Shown here in pieces: positions 1 to 12,251 of a DNA stretch of 64,000 nucleotides. Under the pieces are notes generated by a model. It was given only the letters and a program-made list of their open reading frames with translations, was not told the DNA's origin and ran no database searches. The DNA is from Siphonodentalium dalli (taxonomy: Eukaryota > Mollusca > Scaphopoda > Gadilida > Siphonodentaliidae), in NCBI GenBank assembly GCA_032622095.1, contig CP136067.1, positions 57,393,899-57,457,898 of the forward strand, written 5' to 3'. Position numbers and translations under genes: made by a program. Each line of letters starts with the position of its first letter. The stretch's first letter is position 1.

Positions 1-1844
1 GGCGCCAGCCCATGACAATAGCCCAAGCTTGACTTCGTCAAGTTAAGTTAAACAAAAACATCATATATATATAATCATAAATAGCAAGTTATAGTGTTAA
101 GTTGTTTTAAATTTTTCACAGATGTGTGTGACAAAGGCTCTTTATTTCTATATATCATATCATGAATAGATAAACAAAAACGCTCTGTATAGCGCTGTGA
201 TGAACATTAGTCTGAACCATATATTTCTAAATGATGTCGTGATTTTAGTAAGTCTTGTTGTGCAGTGATTTGAAATACGCTCCGTATTTTATCATACAAA
301 GAAGAGCGTCGCATTTTGCGATTGGATTGCGAGCTCAAGTTTGCGCATGGCTCATATACACGTGTTTTAGCTGAGTTTTAGTTTTCGATATCATTTCCTA
401 ATTTAATAAGTTTATCAGACACATGTTATATATGCTACATGTGTTACATATGTTGTGCCTACGGAGGAAGTTAGAAGTTTTATCAGTGTAAACATCTCCA
501 TTGTCCGTTTATCGTCTACTAATATTTTCTCAACATCCCTCTCGATGAATAATATGCCATTCAGACGTACACTTTTATAACTGATGGGAGGACCCCTTTA
601 GTAATTAAAGGGTTAATATTGACGACCAGCTCACATACTTTGATTTCCCTTCGAGTTGTTGCTCCCAGTGGGTGCCTAATCCAATTGTCGTTCTATAAAG
701 GTGGGTAGACTTTTGACGACCGGGTCTTTTGATCTTTCGGGTGAAATTATGCTTTCAATGTCAAAATCTCGATGTCCTTTAATTAATCCCATATTGAGCT
801 TATTTCTTATAGATGTTACCTCTTAACACAAAGTAAATATTTATATGTTCGCCCTTATCGCCTAATCTTACCTTGTTATGTGACCCTGTTGTTTGCCAAC
901 CCGGGGTGTTAATTACACAAACAGCGTCTGTTCCCTGTCGGAATGTTACTCAACACTGAGTCAATACGTTAATGGACACTCTTCGGCGAGAGATCGGCTT
1001 GGGACCTTTCATAAATGTAACCACAAATTTCTGCTTACGTACGTGTTAAACATCAGACACCGATTACAACTATAGTCAACGCGAACATGAAGACCCCCCA
1101 CCCCAAACAACAACATAAACAAAATCTAAAATAATACCGCATAATGTTAGCCACGCTCTTAATATTAAATGTATCAAGAAACCATAAGTGATATGATATT
1201 CATAGGTGATATTTTAAAGTCTCTTTGTAGTTTCCGCTACAAAATACAACTAATAATATTCGCTTTTGAATTTCTGGTATCGATAAATACTTGAACTACA
1301 TTTCTACGAGCAATATATGTCACAGAAAGACGGTTTGAAATAATTTAAAATACAAATTTGAACACGATGTTTGGTTCTCAAATCAAAACACTTACACGGC
1401 GCAGAATAGAAAAGAGCGTTCTGTGCTAGTCTATTCCTGATATGGTAGAAATAAAGAGCGTATTTTAACTTCAGTGTGATAAATTGAAAACAGCTGTAAA
1501 ATTACTGTGATCATGGGAACTATCTGAGTTCGCACAGATGGTACGAAACACATTTTTGGTATTCACTGATTGACATATTTGGAATTGAAACCTTTATCTT
1601 TTAATATTGACAACCTGAATTGGGATACATTCCTTGCGTACTGCCTTGGCGGGTGTATCCCAATGCAAATTGAATTGTTGTGTGATGAATATCGTCTTTT
1701 CAAGCGATGTGTGAGGTTTATTTTCATCCTATGCTCTGACTAAGTTCTATGATCAAATAATCATATTTGATACCTCATTAACGTATATATAATATCGGAA
1801 GAAACCCCTTAGCATATTGCATCGGTGCAGAAGATCACCTCATC
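1..1844. other. Gene-free AT-rich stretch
   Basis: No convincing coding exon on either strand; open frames are short with no family resemblance. Positions 546-600 match the roughly 60-bp tail of a dispersed repeat seen four more times in this window (see 8997-9262). Several scattered AAAGAGCG / CGCTCTTT words occur here and around 3610, 4668 and 4710; I cannot assign a role. Confidence 0.6.
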
Positions 1845-1877
1845 TCATATATATGTATACGTATGTATGTATGTGTG

Positions 1878-1917
<40 letters not shown>

Positions 1918-1979
1918 TATTTCAAAAGTATATATGTATGTATATGTATATATATATATATATATATGTATATATACTT
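1845..1979. repeat. TATG/TA simple repeat
   Basis: Mixed TATG and TA dinucleotide tract with two long pure TA runs separated by a short unique segment. The overlapping open frames here (tyrosine/isoleucine runs) are products of the repeat and not genes. Confidence 0.95.
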
Positions 1980-2242
1980 GTCTCAAACTTCTTGTTTTGC
2001 GGTTTATTACTGCTACAATTTATTTATAGTGTTTCTTGAACTATTCTTCGGTCTTCGGTATGAGTTGGTTATCACTTATGGAATTAGATTGGCATACTCA
2101 CACTTTGATGGATGAGCTTACTTTAAGTGAGCCTTCTCAAGTTAAATCGTATTGCATGTGTATATATGTCATCATTTAAATTTTGTGTGTCTGTATATAT
2201 ATATATTGTACCATAATGGTATCCATATTTGGAGGAATAAAA

Positions 2243-2244
<2 letters not shown>

Positions 2245-2277
<33 letters not shown>
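2245..2277. repeat. (TC)n microsatellite
   Basis: Uninterrupted TC dinucleotide run of about 16 units. Confidence 0.97.
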
Positions 2278-2280
<3 letters not shown>

Positions 2281-5099
2281 CAAATTACGTAGATAATTGC
2301 AAAACTTGGAAGCATGAATGATCCATGTCGATCAGTTTAGCCAAAAGTTCAAAACCTAATTGGTGAAACTGCCTCTTGTGAATGCAGATGTCGACATGAT
2401 AACCACCAAAGCCTATATTTGTTAGATATCCTTATAGTACTACCTTGGCATAGATGACGTAGTAGGTTATTGTATTTAATAATCGAACAACGACTTCTGC
2501 CAGATGGCACGCCAATCCAATAAAAAACAGAAAAGAAAAACAATATATGAACTACAAACAAGGGTATATATTGTCGGCATTTTACGCAATGGATGGGTTC
2601 TCTATCCATAAGACGTTTCATTAGAAATGAATTGCTCTAAAAACTGATATACATATTCGTGAACTACTTCTCTTTTCTTACTTGTAAATACCATCATCCT
2701 TCTCTACAACTTCTTCAATTCTCCTTCGGTCACTGAGTTGTATATACTTTAATATATGACCAATTTGTTTAAGCATGAATGATCACCGGATGAATTTAAA
2801 CTAGAAACTATAAGCTTGGTTTAAACACTAGTTATTTGCCCCAAAATTTACAATAATGATTTAATACAACATTTTATGATGAAAACATGAGAAGAATAGA
2901 AAAGGAGTAGAGGGTCTACCAGCAAGTTGATATCCGGTTTTATTGAGCTACCTCCTCGGTGGACATGGAAATATTTAAGAAATAAAGAACGTTTTAAGCT
3001 TGATGTGGAATACCACAATAAAAAACTATTCTATTCTGTGTATAAATCTGACGGTAATGTATATAATTATGTTATATTATTGTGAAATAAATATGTTTAC
3101 ACCAAATAGGCATGTCAAATGATTGTTCAAATGTGAGTAGAGTTGTTGCTCCAGGGAAGGTTATTCGAAAGTAAATTAAATTCCAAACAGTAAAGGGTGT
3201 TAATTGTGCAACCTTCTATTCTACCTGTGTAATGATCACCATTGTTCAGCATAAAACCAATATTACATTTTCGCCCCGGGCCTAATTGGCTGGTGTAATT
3301 ATCTCAATCAGGCTTTTATCTGGTGTTCTTTGGACAGAAGAAAGTCAATTTCTCAGAACAAAAAAGCAAATCTCGATAATAGCCTGGGTACCTTTCATGA
3401 TAATAGCATGGGTGCCTTTCATCTTAATGGGTTTGCCATTGGATCAGAGAACTTCGCTCAACAGCCACAGATCAAACAATATGCAATGCTGCAATCACAC
3501 AGGTATATTACCAATCCTCACCATGTAATGGTACTCACACGGTGGCATGCACCCCATACACAGCAGGCAAACATCTACTTACTACAAAACACTCACAACC
3601 CAAACCCAACAAACGCTCTTTAGCGGCATTATATCATACAAACGTGGGTTGTAGGAAAGGGCTTACAGCCCTTTCAAATCTTCCCGGGGACCATCCCAAA
3701 CTCCAAACTCCTAATGGTACTCACGTTGCTGTGTCGGGCCAAGGCTCTCTGTGCATTCAATCAGGGCCACCAGTCTTCACATTCGTATAGCCTGACCTGT
3801 ATATAGATGAGGAATATAGATGCATGTACATGTTATAGTTTATTTTCCTCAATCATAACCTCGTGCCTGTTCTGTAAAATCGAATTATATTAATAAACTA
3901 GTGCAACTTAACAAGCTAGCTATATACCTCGGTATAGATAATTCGATGCTGAATGTGTCCCATTCCAACAAAAAGGTTCATATTGGAACTAAATATTCAC
4001 ATATTTTTATATTGGACTTAACCGGAAATAAGCCCATAGTGGAATTATAACCGTTATTCAGTAGCCTGTTCTCATGGAAATGAGCTCATATATAGTGAAC
4101 TTATTTCGTGGGTCTGAAATAAGCTCATAATTATGGGCATTATTTAGATGTGAAATAAGCCCTACATGATCTACTTATTGGTGCAATACTATGATAACAA
4201 GCTATATATAGCTAAATCGTTATAGATAATTCGATGTTCAATATGTCAAATGCTATTTGACACCATCAAAATGCTATATGTATGGTGTCTATACACCACA
4301 AAAATATGCGATCGGACCTAGCAATTTTTGCCGAATTGTTTTACATGATATATTCATGGTTGTAACAGAGTTTTTGTAATACATACTTTGTATATAGACA
4401 GAAATATAACAGAATAGATTCAAATTAACCTTAAATATGTATAATTAGGGCATAAATGTAAAAAATACTGTAATTTGCCACAAATTCCCCCTGAAATCCC
4501 ATTTAAATTGACCGAATTTGACTGAATATATCTCCAATTTGCTCCAATATCTCAAAACGTTTGGGGCGGCAGCCCTCCCACCCCGGCACATACGGCTATG
4601 CGAAAATCCACAAAAGCATTCATCGTTTTACGTAGAAAACCAGAACAAACTGTATCATAATCGATAACGCTCTTTATCGTTTTGTGCTTTTGGGAAACGA
4701 AAGCAAGGACGCTCTTTATCATAATCCAAGAATGGACTTATTTTTACTAGGCTGCCAAAAATTTAAAACGTGTTCGAACTTCCCCTTTTCAGTGTCGATA
4801 TTTGGACATTAAAACCTCATATTATTAATGGGCTGTTGGATCCGATTAATGTTCTATTGTATAGGAAACGTGTAGATGGTGGTGTGGTGTAAAATCTTTA
4901 AAGAAGCTAAAGTCAGCTTGCTGTTTGACCATCATTCTGAATCTTTATATACGCATGTACCTGTACGTCTATTATGTTTATGTTATGTGTTTGATTTGGA
5001 ATAACCCCTATACGAAGATGGCCACCTTCGATGAACCTGGGACTAATGTTATATTAGTACAAGTATGTGTGTTGGACGTAGGTTTTAGAAAGTGTCCCA
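2278..5099. other. Gene-free stretch with a dispersed repeat
   Basis: No supported gene. The segment about 3950-4180 contains words such as GGTTCATATTGGA followed by TAAATATT and CTTATTT that recur at about 15465-15710, so both are copies of one dispersed repeat, too diverged for boundaries to be drawn. The open frames at 3286-3790 have no recognisable motif and overlap in different frames without codon periodicity. Confidence 0.55.
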
Positions 5100-5660
5100 C
5101 GTAAGTAATTTACATAAGACGTGAAATTCGCCGCAGGTGTGTTTGAATGTTTTCGTCGCAGATCAACACGCAGATGTTGTCCCATGACTGATCGATAAAA
5201 TGAAGATGCGCTTTCCCGTGGCGAGCTATGCGCAGATGTTCAGTACAGCGTGGCGTGACAGCATTCATCGAGTGTGGCTGACACTAACTAGATAGCATTC
5301 ATTCGGCGTCGGGTTCTGTGACATACCACCGCGTTACAGCCGTGTCACACTCCGTCTGTGTCTGTTTACTGCCAGCGTTACAATCTGGCGTTACATTACC
5401 GTCGGCGTTGTGACGCGCATATTGCATTGATGGGACTCGCTTGATGATTGACTTTATCTTGTGACACGGGGACGCGCAGACTTGGCATGGGCACATCGAG
5501 AACCATCTGTCTGGAGATATGTGACTTCACATCGCGGATGAATTCTGAAATATTTCTGAAATTTTGCACGGGCTTTGGATGTCGTTCGTAATACGAATTA
5601 TGTGCCTGAGATCCACTGGCACATCTAAAAATACTAAGAATAACTATATAAACACACACA
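5100..5660 (-). other. GC-richer block with an unassigned minus-strand open frame
   Basis: This block is richer in GC and CpG than its surroundings. On the minus strand an 87-codon frame (5659 down to 5396) starts with a hydrophobic stretch MCVYIVILSIF and ends CASQRRR; a second overlapping minus-strand frame (5496-5299) ends WYVTEPDAE. A TTTTTAG acceptor-like sequence lies just inside the first frame, so an internal exon is possible. I do not recognise either peptide and cannot choose the frame. It could be an exon, a promoter CpG patch, or neither. Confidence 0.2.
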
Positions 5661-6367
5661 AAAATAAAAAATAAATACTCTTTAAAGTAAGCGACATTAT
5701 ATATATGTGCATATACTCATATAGTCCAATGCCATGTCCTGTCTAAATTCTGATATGTATAGTTAATCTGAACCGAGAACAGTCATTTGAAACAGCAATT
5801 ATTGGTTTGAGTAAATTATAATCAAAGATGTAACTGATGTGGGAGCGATTCTATGTTTTAAAGATTTATTGCGTGCATTTTGAACACGCATAAAAATAAT
5901 TCATTACATTTTAGTAGTATAACTGATCTGTCCATAGGTCGGGCGGTCGGTTGACCATTTTTTAATAAACTTGAGCATCGTTTGTCTGGTTTTAATATCC
6001 ATAACCGAACGAAATCATGATCAAACTTAAAATAAGCCCTTGGGCTTGCTGCTTAATCCCCTTCCAATCATTCCGTTTATGTATATAAATGCACTATTAT
6101 ACAAATTATTTCTTTTCGTTTGAACTTATATATGTTTAATTACTTATACATGTGTGCTATTCTATAGGATTGAAAATAAATACTTAAGATGATAATTTTG
6201 TATACTCCTCATGCTCTATACCAATAAGTCGTACCGCGTGTAATATTTTGCTGAAATAAATGCATCAAAATACTCATATTTCTTTTTCAAGGGTAATATA
6301 CCGCACATATAATAATATGCTAAATAAAATGAGCAAATCAAAGTTAATACAGATCCATAATGTGCAT

Positions 6368-6397
6368 ACCAGTGATATTGTAAACAATATCACTGGT
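6368..6397. repeat. Perfect inverted repeat, 13-bp arms
   Basis: ACCAGTGATATTG at 6368-6380 and its exact complement at 6385-6397 are separated by four bases (TAAA). No element boundaries or T-run seen, so neither terminator nor MITE is claimed. Confidence 0.85.
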
Positions 6398-7269
6398 GCA
6401 TACGCATCATCGTCATATGAGTTCTCAATTTTTCAAAATTGATGATATATATAGTTTGAGGCAGGGTTGTTTGAGCCTTGTTTTGCCCACATTAAGAGCA
6501 TATGTTTTCATTTATATGTCGTTTGTTTATTATTATTTGTGACAATCTCTTGCACCATGGCTATATGGATTACATGTCTGGTAAAACTTGGTGTTTAGCG
6601 TCGATCGTTTCGCCACGACTAAACCCGGCTCTATAACTGTCGTCTGGCTTGGGTGGCCAAGTGTCTGATAAGTTCGGGTCGGAAAGATTAAAAGAGGCCC
6701 ACCCGAGGCTGCGCTTAATCATTGTGTCGGCAAATACACAACTCCTTGACTTCACAAACACTTAACTTGTGAGTTCCTGTCCGAGTCATCCCTTTTGTTT
6801 CATTCGTAAGAAATTGAAAATTGTGATATGCGTCCACAGAGCTATTCGTGAATATACCCACATCTATATATGCATCAGTAAGACTGTTGAAATGACCATT
6901 TCTTATCCATATATTGTCCAACGGCAAATACAATTTATATACACAAGATGTCACAGTTGCGACAAAAGATTTTTCATCGGTTAAAAAGTGGCGACAGTTA
7001 ACATTGTGCTGGTCGGCTGGAACATATGAGCAATATGCATATTTTCATCATGTTCACACGCTGAGGTTGCCTATTATATCATGCCGTGCGTGCATGGGGG
7101 GGGGGGGTCATTTTATTATTATATCGGTTCTTGGTGAGAACATACACGCACATTTATATACACGTATAGCTCACACATATATATATGTGTCGATTATTTG
7201 CTCGTGTTTTTTTTTTTGGCGAATTAAAATTTATATTTAATTATAATAATAAAGTTTTGCACCCTGGGT

Positions 7270-7287
7270 GGGGGGGGGGGGGGGGGG
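7270..7287 (+). repeat. 18-base G run
   Basis: An uninterrupted run of 18 G, preceded by GGGT. A shorter run of 12 G lies at 7096-7107. Both could form quadruplexes on the + strand; such runs are also prone to length error in assemblies. Confidence 0.9.
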
Positions 7288-7443
7288 CAAAATTAAATAA
7301 TAAAAATATACCACGGGTTTTAAAGCTACATAATAAAAGGCTATGACCCATATTGTCAACTGAGTGACATCACCTTTAAAAGTAATTTTTCCTCTCGAGG
7401 TGATTCGGTACATGTGGGTTTGTGCAAGAAAATACGTGGTTGA

Positions 7444-7590
7444 CAGGTGAACAGTGTCTTCGGTATTAGAAACGGAAATATTTTGTCTATGCAGGTCTAC
7501 GTGTTGAAAGGAAGCTATTCGTCATCCCGGATAATCGCACAGCTGTTTGGCTTTTACAAATTGTGTCTCATTGACGAAAGAAATATAAAA
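7444..7590 (+). promoter_or_regulatory. Putative promoter of the bHLH gene
   Basis: A good TATA box (TATAAAA, 7584-7590) lies about 220 bp before a strong splice donor (GTGAGT at 7809). Two E-box hexamers stand upstream: CAGGTG at 7444-7449 and CAGCTG at 7540-7545. E-boxes are targets of bHLH dimers, so cross- or autoregulation by bHLH factors is possible. That is inference; hexamers of this kind also occur by chance. Confidence 0.4.
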
Positions 7591-7614
7591 GACGAGTAGA
7601 GATAATCAAATATT

Positions 7615-7808
7615 CACGAGTCCTGTTCGCAGCGGGTCATTGTTATTCATCGCCGAATAATTATCACTGACACCCACATCGGTTAGAGAACCACTTGGCT
7701 TGGAACTATATTTTATCGCGACAGCGATCTGTCGTCGACCGCGTCACACAGCCCATAGGATTTATATGGCCGGTGAATCGGAAAAATAATCAGATCTGTT
7801 TGACAAAC
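7615..7808 (+). other. Putative non-coding first exon of the bHLH gene
   Basis: The coding start at 8582 is only 8 bases downstream of an acceptor (ATATTGCAG, AG at 8572-8573), so an upstream 5' UTR exon must exist if that acceptor is used. The best candidate runs from about 25-30 bases past the TATA box to the donor AAC/GTGAGT at 7809. A second donor, AG/GTATGT at 7893, would make the exon 84 bases longer. The start is estimated. Confidence 0.4.
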
Positions 7809-8573
7809 GTGAGTGACTGTTGATTTCCACTGGGATATTTAATTCGTTATTCAAGGACAGCTTTATTCGTGTGATTTTACTAAACATAACAGGTATGTTT
7901 ACAATACAACGTTTTGCGTTTAGTATGTCTACTCACATAACAATGCGCTATATATATGACAGATGTAGAAATAAACTTTACTGCTGTATTTTATAATAAA
8001 AACTGAGGTGTTTAAAGTAGAACACATGTCTTTCCATTCGTGTATGGATTGGGCTGCAAAAGGGATATGTATATATTTAAGAATTAAATTATCCTCTTCA
8101 TTCGGGAATGACATTGAGTATGCAATAAAATTGTATCCTGATAAATATAATTATGAAGTAGTATTTAAAGTAAAAACTCACAACTTAAAGTAATGTAACC
8201 GGTAATATTTATTTGATCTGCAAGGTATGTTTGCCTCTAACGGCAAATATTTGCTTATCTTTCGCGAATTAGACCATACTAACTGAGAATACAAACAAGA
8301 AACAATTGACGAGACTGCAGTGATCTTACATTTGTTCCCAGTCTGGTTAGTCTTGGTCTACATGTAACTAAAATTATGACCCAGATCTTCTCAATTTCTT
8401 CAACTCATGTCAATCATTATGAAATAACTTTAGTGGTCTTTTACAGCATCTAAACAAATGTTATACTTCCATGGCATCGGGATGTCAAATATTAGTTATG
8501 CTGCGAACGTGTCAATTCGGATATATAAACCAATAGTGTGATGTTTTCTAAATTGTACCTGTATATATTGCAG

Positions 8574-8734
8574 AAACGAAAATGGTTTGCTCAAGATGTA
8601 TCAAACCCCAAAGCAGCACACAGAAGGTCGCCAGACGACAAGTAAAACTGCACTTGAAAAGAATCCGAGACAGAGAGTATAAACGACTGAGGTCAATGGT
8701 GCCATCTATTGCCAACAAGGAGAAAGTTTCAAAG
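8574..8734 (+). CDS. bHLH gene, first coding exon
   Basis: Acceptor TTGCAG precedes 8574; eight 5' UTR bases, then ATG at 8582. It encodes 51 complete codons covering the basic region, helix 1 and the start of the loop/helix 2 border, ending ...KVSK, then donor GTATAT at 8735. Phase 0 at the donor. A bHLH exon boundary at the end of the loop is common in this superfamily. Confidence 0.85.
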
Positions 8735-10921
8735 GTATATGCTCTTCTCACATGCAGAACCAACCCAAATCGCTTTAGTTGTCGTACCCCAGTGTAAAAT
8801 ATTAAACGGCTGTCATTTTTATAGTGAAAGACGTCTTCTCAAAACCAACTTCGAATAATCTTCATTTATACTCATTAACTGTTATGTACAATGCATGTAC
8901 GAAACATACATCATACATTGATCAAAGCTGATTTTTTTTCAATATATAGGTTGGTACTTATTGATATATTAACCCTTTCTCTTCTAAATAGTAAATGACG
9001 AGTAGTTGCCTAAGGAAATGTTCAGATAATAAATGCAACAAACGACCATAGGCCATTTGTTGAACTTATAATCGGAACAGATCCCACAAATTCTTCTATA
9101 AAGTTGCATTTACCGCAATTATGCGTATAATCCATTAATAGAAATCCTCCTGCACGTGTTTCATATATTTGTCTTTCGGTCATCGGCTTACATTTCCTGA
9201 GCACCCCTGCATGTGAATAATATACCAGTCCAACGTATACTTGTATAACTGAATGGGAGAATCCATTTATTAAAAGAAAAAAGGTTTAAGCCAATAAAAT
9301 ATATGTAACAATTTATATCTTTAATATATTACATAATTTCGCGTGGTGAATCAATAATCTAATATCTAAATGATTGACCAAATAGACCAATATTCAACAC
9401 CAGAAATTTAGTTTCCTCAAAATTGCAACAGAAGATTCTTCATTTTACTAACTTGCTATAATTTTTTACAGGTTACGGTTATCGAAGAGGCAGTTAAATA
9501 CATCGACTACCTACACCTGGCCCTTATGAACAGATTCAACTCGCCTGCATATCAAGGTAAGCACTTCTTTTCACAACCCCAATATAGCTTGAGCAATTTT
9601 ATTTCCTAAACAATGGAATAGTTATTCAGTTGGAATTGGCTTTCTGTTGTATAATTTCTGCTATTAAGATTAAATTAACTGCGGAGAGTTACCCTTTATT
9701 AAATTTGCATGTCAAGGAAGCACCCGGACATCATTATAGATCTCGATTAAAACGTCCACAATAATAGCAAACAAACAACCAAGATTGTACATTGGGGACT
9801 TCATCATGACAGTATTATAAAGCATGGTGCATTTCTGGTCTAATTCACATACGAACCGGGCCCAAATCAACCGGTTGATATCCATTATAGACCTATACAA
9901 GATTTATATGTATACATTTTAGGCCCTAGATAACACCAAACATGATTCGGATGATAAACACTAAGCTTTGAGAAATTTTAAATGCTATATTTGAATATGT
10001 CCATAGTCCGCACAAAACAATGCCTTGTATTGTACCGTGTATATAAGATGACACAACGAATGACGATGTTCGTGAGCATTCTCGATAATGCAATTTGTAA
10101 AGAACAGCTGATCTGTGTCCGCGGTGTCACACAGATCAACTGCAGATAACTTCCCAGCCAATAACAAAGTACATAATAAAAAGTTCTTTTCAAACCAAAT
10201 AGAGGAGATAAAAATTGCGACAACCATGTGGATATGTTAACAATAGGGAGAGAGTAATAAGTCAGATTTTACCGTGGGAATATAGGATTGAATTTTGAAT
10301 GCTAGACACCACCATATTATCGACCATCTGTTCATCTTGTATAGGATGGCTATATGGGAATCATTGAATTGAAATTGTTCACAAACCTGCTGGGCTATAG
10401 ATCTCACAGTATTATGAATAACTTTAACTTTATTGTGTTTCATTACCCACCCAAAGTGACCTGCAACTTTAAATAAAGATCGACTGTATTGTGCTATTCG
10501 AAGAAACACAAATATTGATATGAACCCTGTCGCGCCGATCTTGTGTTAAAAGGAAGGGAATATCTCAAATTTTATCGCAATTCGGCGGGATAGTGGCCGA
10601 GTGTGTTGTATTTTTCCCGATCTTCTCGCCAATTTGTAAAACACTTTTGGTAACACAGAACTGTCGATGTAAACGCTGGGAAACTCCTATTAACTATTAA
10701 AGTTTGAAGCCGATCAATTATTAAATAAGATGCTCACACAAACCTTACTTAATTTTCCAGGTTCAGGCAAATGTGGTCTTGTCACAGAGGAGAAGTTGAA
10801 GAATTTCGTGCAATCTATGCTTGTCGACAACATGCTTAAACCATCGATTCCAACAAAGTCATACGAAAAACAACAGAAGGCACCGACCTACATCCTCAAA
10901 CAGAAGAATCGACATATATAG
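8582..10921 (+). CDS. Basic helix-loop-helix protein with Id-like HLH (3 coding exons)
   Basis: Spliced coding sequence 8582-8734 + 9472-9556 + 10761-10921 gives 399 nt, 132 residues and a stop. The start has a good Kozak context (A at -3, G at +4). Residues about 18-38 are a basic, arginine/lysine-rich stretch running into helix 1; the loop is IANKEKVSK, and helix 2 is VTVIEEAVKYIDYLHLAL (about 52-70). The core VPSI..N..KVSK...I...V.YI..L..AL matches the helix-loop-helix of Id/extramacrochaetae proteins. In my alignment, however, the glutamate that canonical bHLH proteins use to read CANNTG is absent. The remaining about 60 residues are lysine-rich and unrecognised. Expected role: nuclear dimerisation with other bHLH factors, either as an unusual DNA binder or a dominant-negative partner. 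The bHLH call is firm; the subfamily is not. All junctions are GT/AG and in phase. Confidence 0.85.
8997..9262 (+). mobile_element. Dispersed MITE-like repeat in bHLH intron
   Basis: The opening words (GACGAGTAG, CCTAAGGAAATGTTCAGAT) and closing words (TATAACTGAATGGGAG, ATCCATTTA) recur at 51117-51340 in ILRUN intron 3. The last 60 bases alone recur at 546-600, about 37882-37945 (reverse) and 43995-44045. The end can fold: ACTGAATGG pairs with CCATTCAGT around a six-base loop in the better copies. Transposon class unknown. Confidence 0.65.
9472..9556 (+). CDS. bHLH gene, second coding exon
   Basis: 85 bases after acceptor TTTTTTACAG; donor GTAAGC at 9557. It encodes helix 2 and the following residues through AYQ, and leaves one base for the next codon. 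Reading is continuous with the upstream exon in phase 0. Confidence 0.85.
10761..10921 (+). CDS. bHLH gene, last coding exon
   Basis: Acceptor AATTTTCCAG; two bases complete a glycine codon, then 52 codons and stop TAG at 10919-10921. It encodes a lysine-rich tail with no recognised domain. Five bases after the stop is a strong donor (GTAAGT at 10927), pointing to an intron in the 3' UTR. A poly(A) signal AATAAA at 11103-11108 would serve unspliced transcripts. Confidence 0.8.
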
Positions 10922-11596
10922 TATAGGTAAGTGTACAACCCAGCCCTGGTTAAATCGTGTTGTAATGTTATGAAAGTTTTTGAATCATACTGTTACCCCT
11001 GTATACGTCGGTATATAAATCAGGATTTTAGGCGAATAATTGGGATATACATCAATTGCGGTATAGATCAAACTGGCGTTTACGAGGGACTCCTTTAAAC
11101 AAAATAAAATTCTTTATCCGAATATTCTGACAAAACTTTAAGGCAAACTTCAGTCTCCTTGCTATGCTGGTCTGACTACTGCCATCAAGTATACATAATA
11201 TACTAAGTATATAACATGTTTTATTCAAGACTTTTGTCTGTTACAATTCATTCTGATTTGATCTAGCCAATTTTCAAATGTATGTTGGCAGTTCAGTTTT
11301 TCAGAATAATACAGAATGAATTGTAGCCGACAGAAGCCTTGTCTAAAAGTGTGTAATGTTTCCTCACGTTATGTATATATACGTGATGGCAGTGTTAAGA
11401 CCAGCGTAGCGATGAGACTGAACTCTGACTTGCAGTTTGATATCAAACATCGGTATTCTCGATTCTGGCATGAGTTCTTTTTTGAAAGGACACAGAACTC
11501 GGCTCAGTCAAACCAATCTACACGCTTAATTATCCGAGCTATATTGAAGTATAAATTATGTGTTTCCAATACTAAATTAAAATTTCCGGTTTTCAG

Positions 11597-11827
11597 ATAT
11601 CGATGAATGCTAATGTGCTGTGATATAAACGCAAGATATATTTGATGAAATGCAGTTGAAGCAACCACAATCGATGCTGTATATTGCGGCTGTAAATGGA
11701 CCAAGATCCAGTCTCGTGTCGCCGGGATACCCGATATGTCGTTCAGAAATGTAAAGACAGGATGCACAATATGTCTGAGTGAAAGCCGAACTGCAAAGTT
11801 CCCAAGGCCCAGCCTCTCGTCTTTGAG
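11597..11827 (+). other. Possible internal 3' UTR exon of the bHLH gene
   Basis: Bounded by an acceptor (GGTTTTCAG, AG at 11595-11596) and a strong donor (GAG/GTGAGT at 11828). It has no long open frame, so it would be non-coding. It lies between the post-stop donor at 10927 and the terminal acceptor at 12890. Only splice-site quality supports it. Confidence 0.3.
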
Positions 11828-12251
11828 GTGAGTTTCGTGTTTAGATATGGCAACTATATATGTCCAGATTCATGCAGTATTCTCAATTCATTACGTATAG
11901 ACACAAACGGGGATTTGAATGCGCCTTACATATCAATCTGCTTCTCCCAAATGATTGCCAGTCCAATTTATAGCTGCCGGAGTTTATATCTGAACTGTCC
12001 AGATATTAAAATCTCTTACTTTAACTCTTGTAAAAATGTCAAACTCAAATGCAAATATTTGACCTTCTGACTGGTACATCATTATAGGTCTTCATTAATT
12101 TGTTATTAAAGGCACTTATTTCAACAGTTGTCCGGTATCTGAAAGAGTTCATGTAGAGTCATGCAACAGCAGACTGAGTCATTAACAAAAGTATATATTT
12201 AGTACTTGCATGTCACTCAACACATCAGAGATATCAAATATGGAGTGGATA

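Larger units (their letters stand above)
5661..7440. other. Gene-free stretch
   Basis: No supported gene. It contains a perfect short hairpin (6368-6397) and two long G runs (7096-7107 and 7270-7287), listed separately. Confidence 0.55.

Noticed and set aside
1817-2115. Two overlapping frames rich in tyrosine and isoleucine
   Set aside because: Encoded by TATG/TA microsatellite sequence.
9022-9204. Minus-strand frame in the bHLH intron
   Set aside because: Lies in a dispersed repeat that recurs at 51117 without frame conservation.
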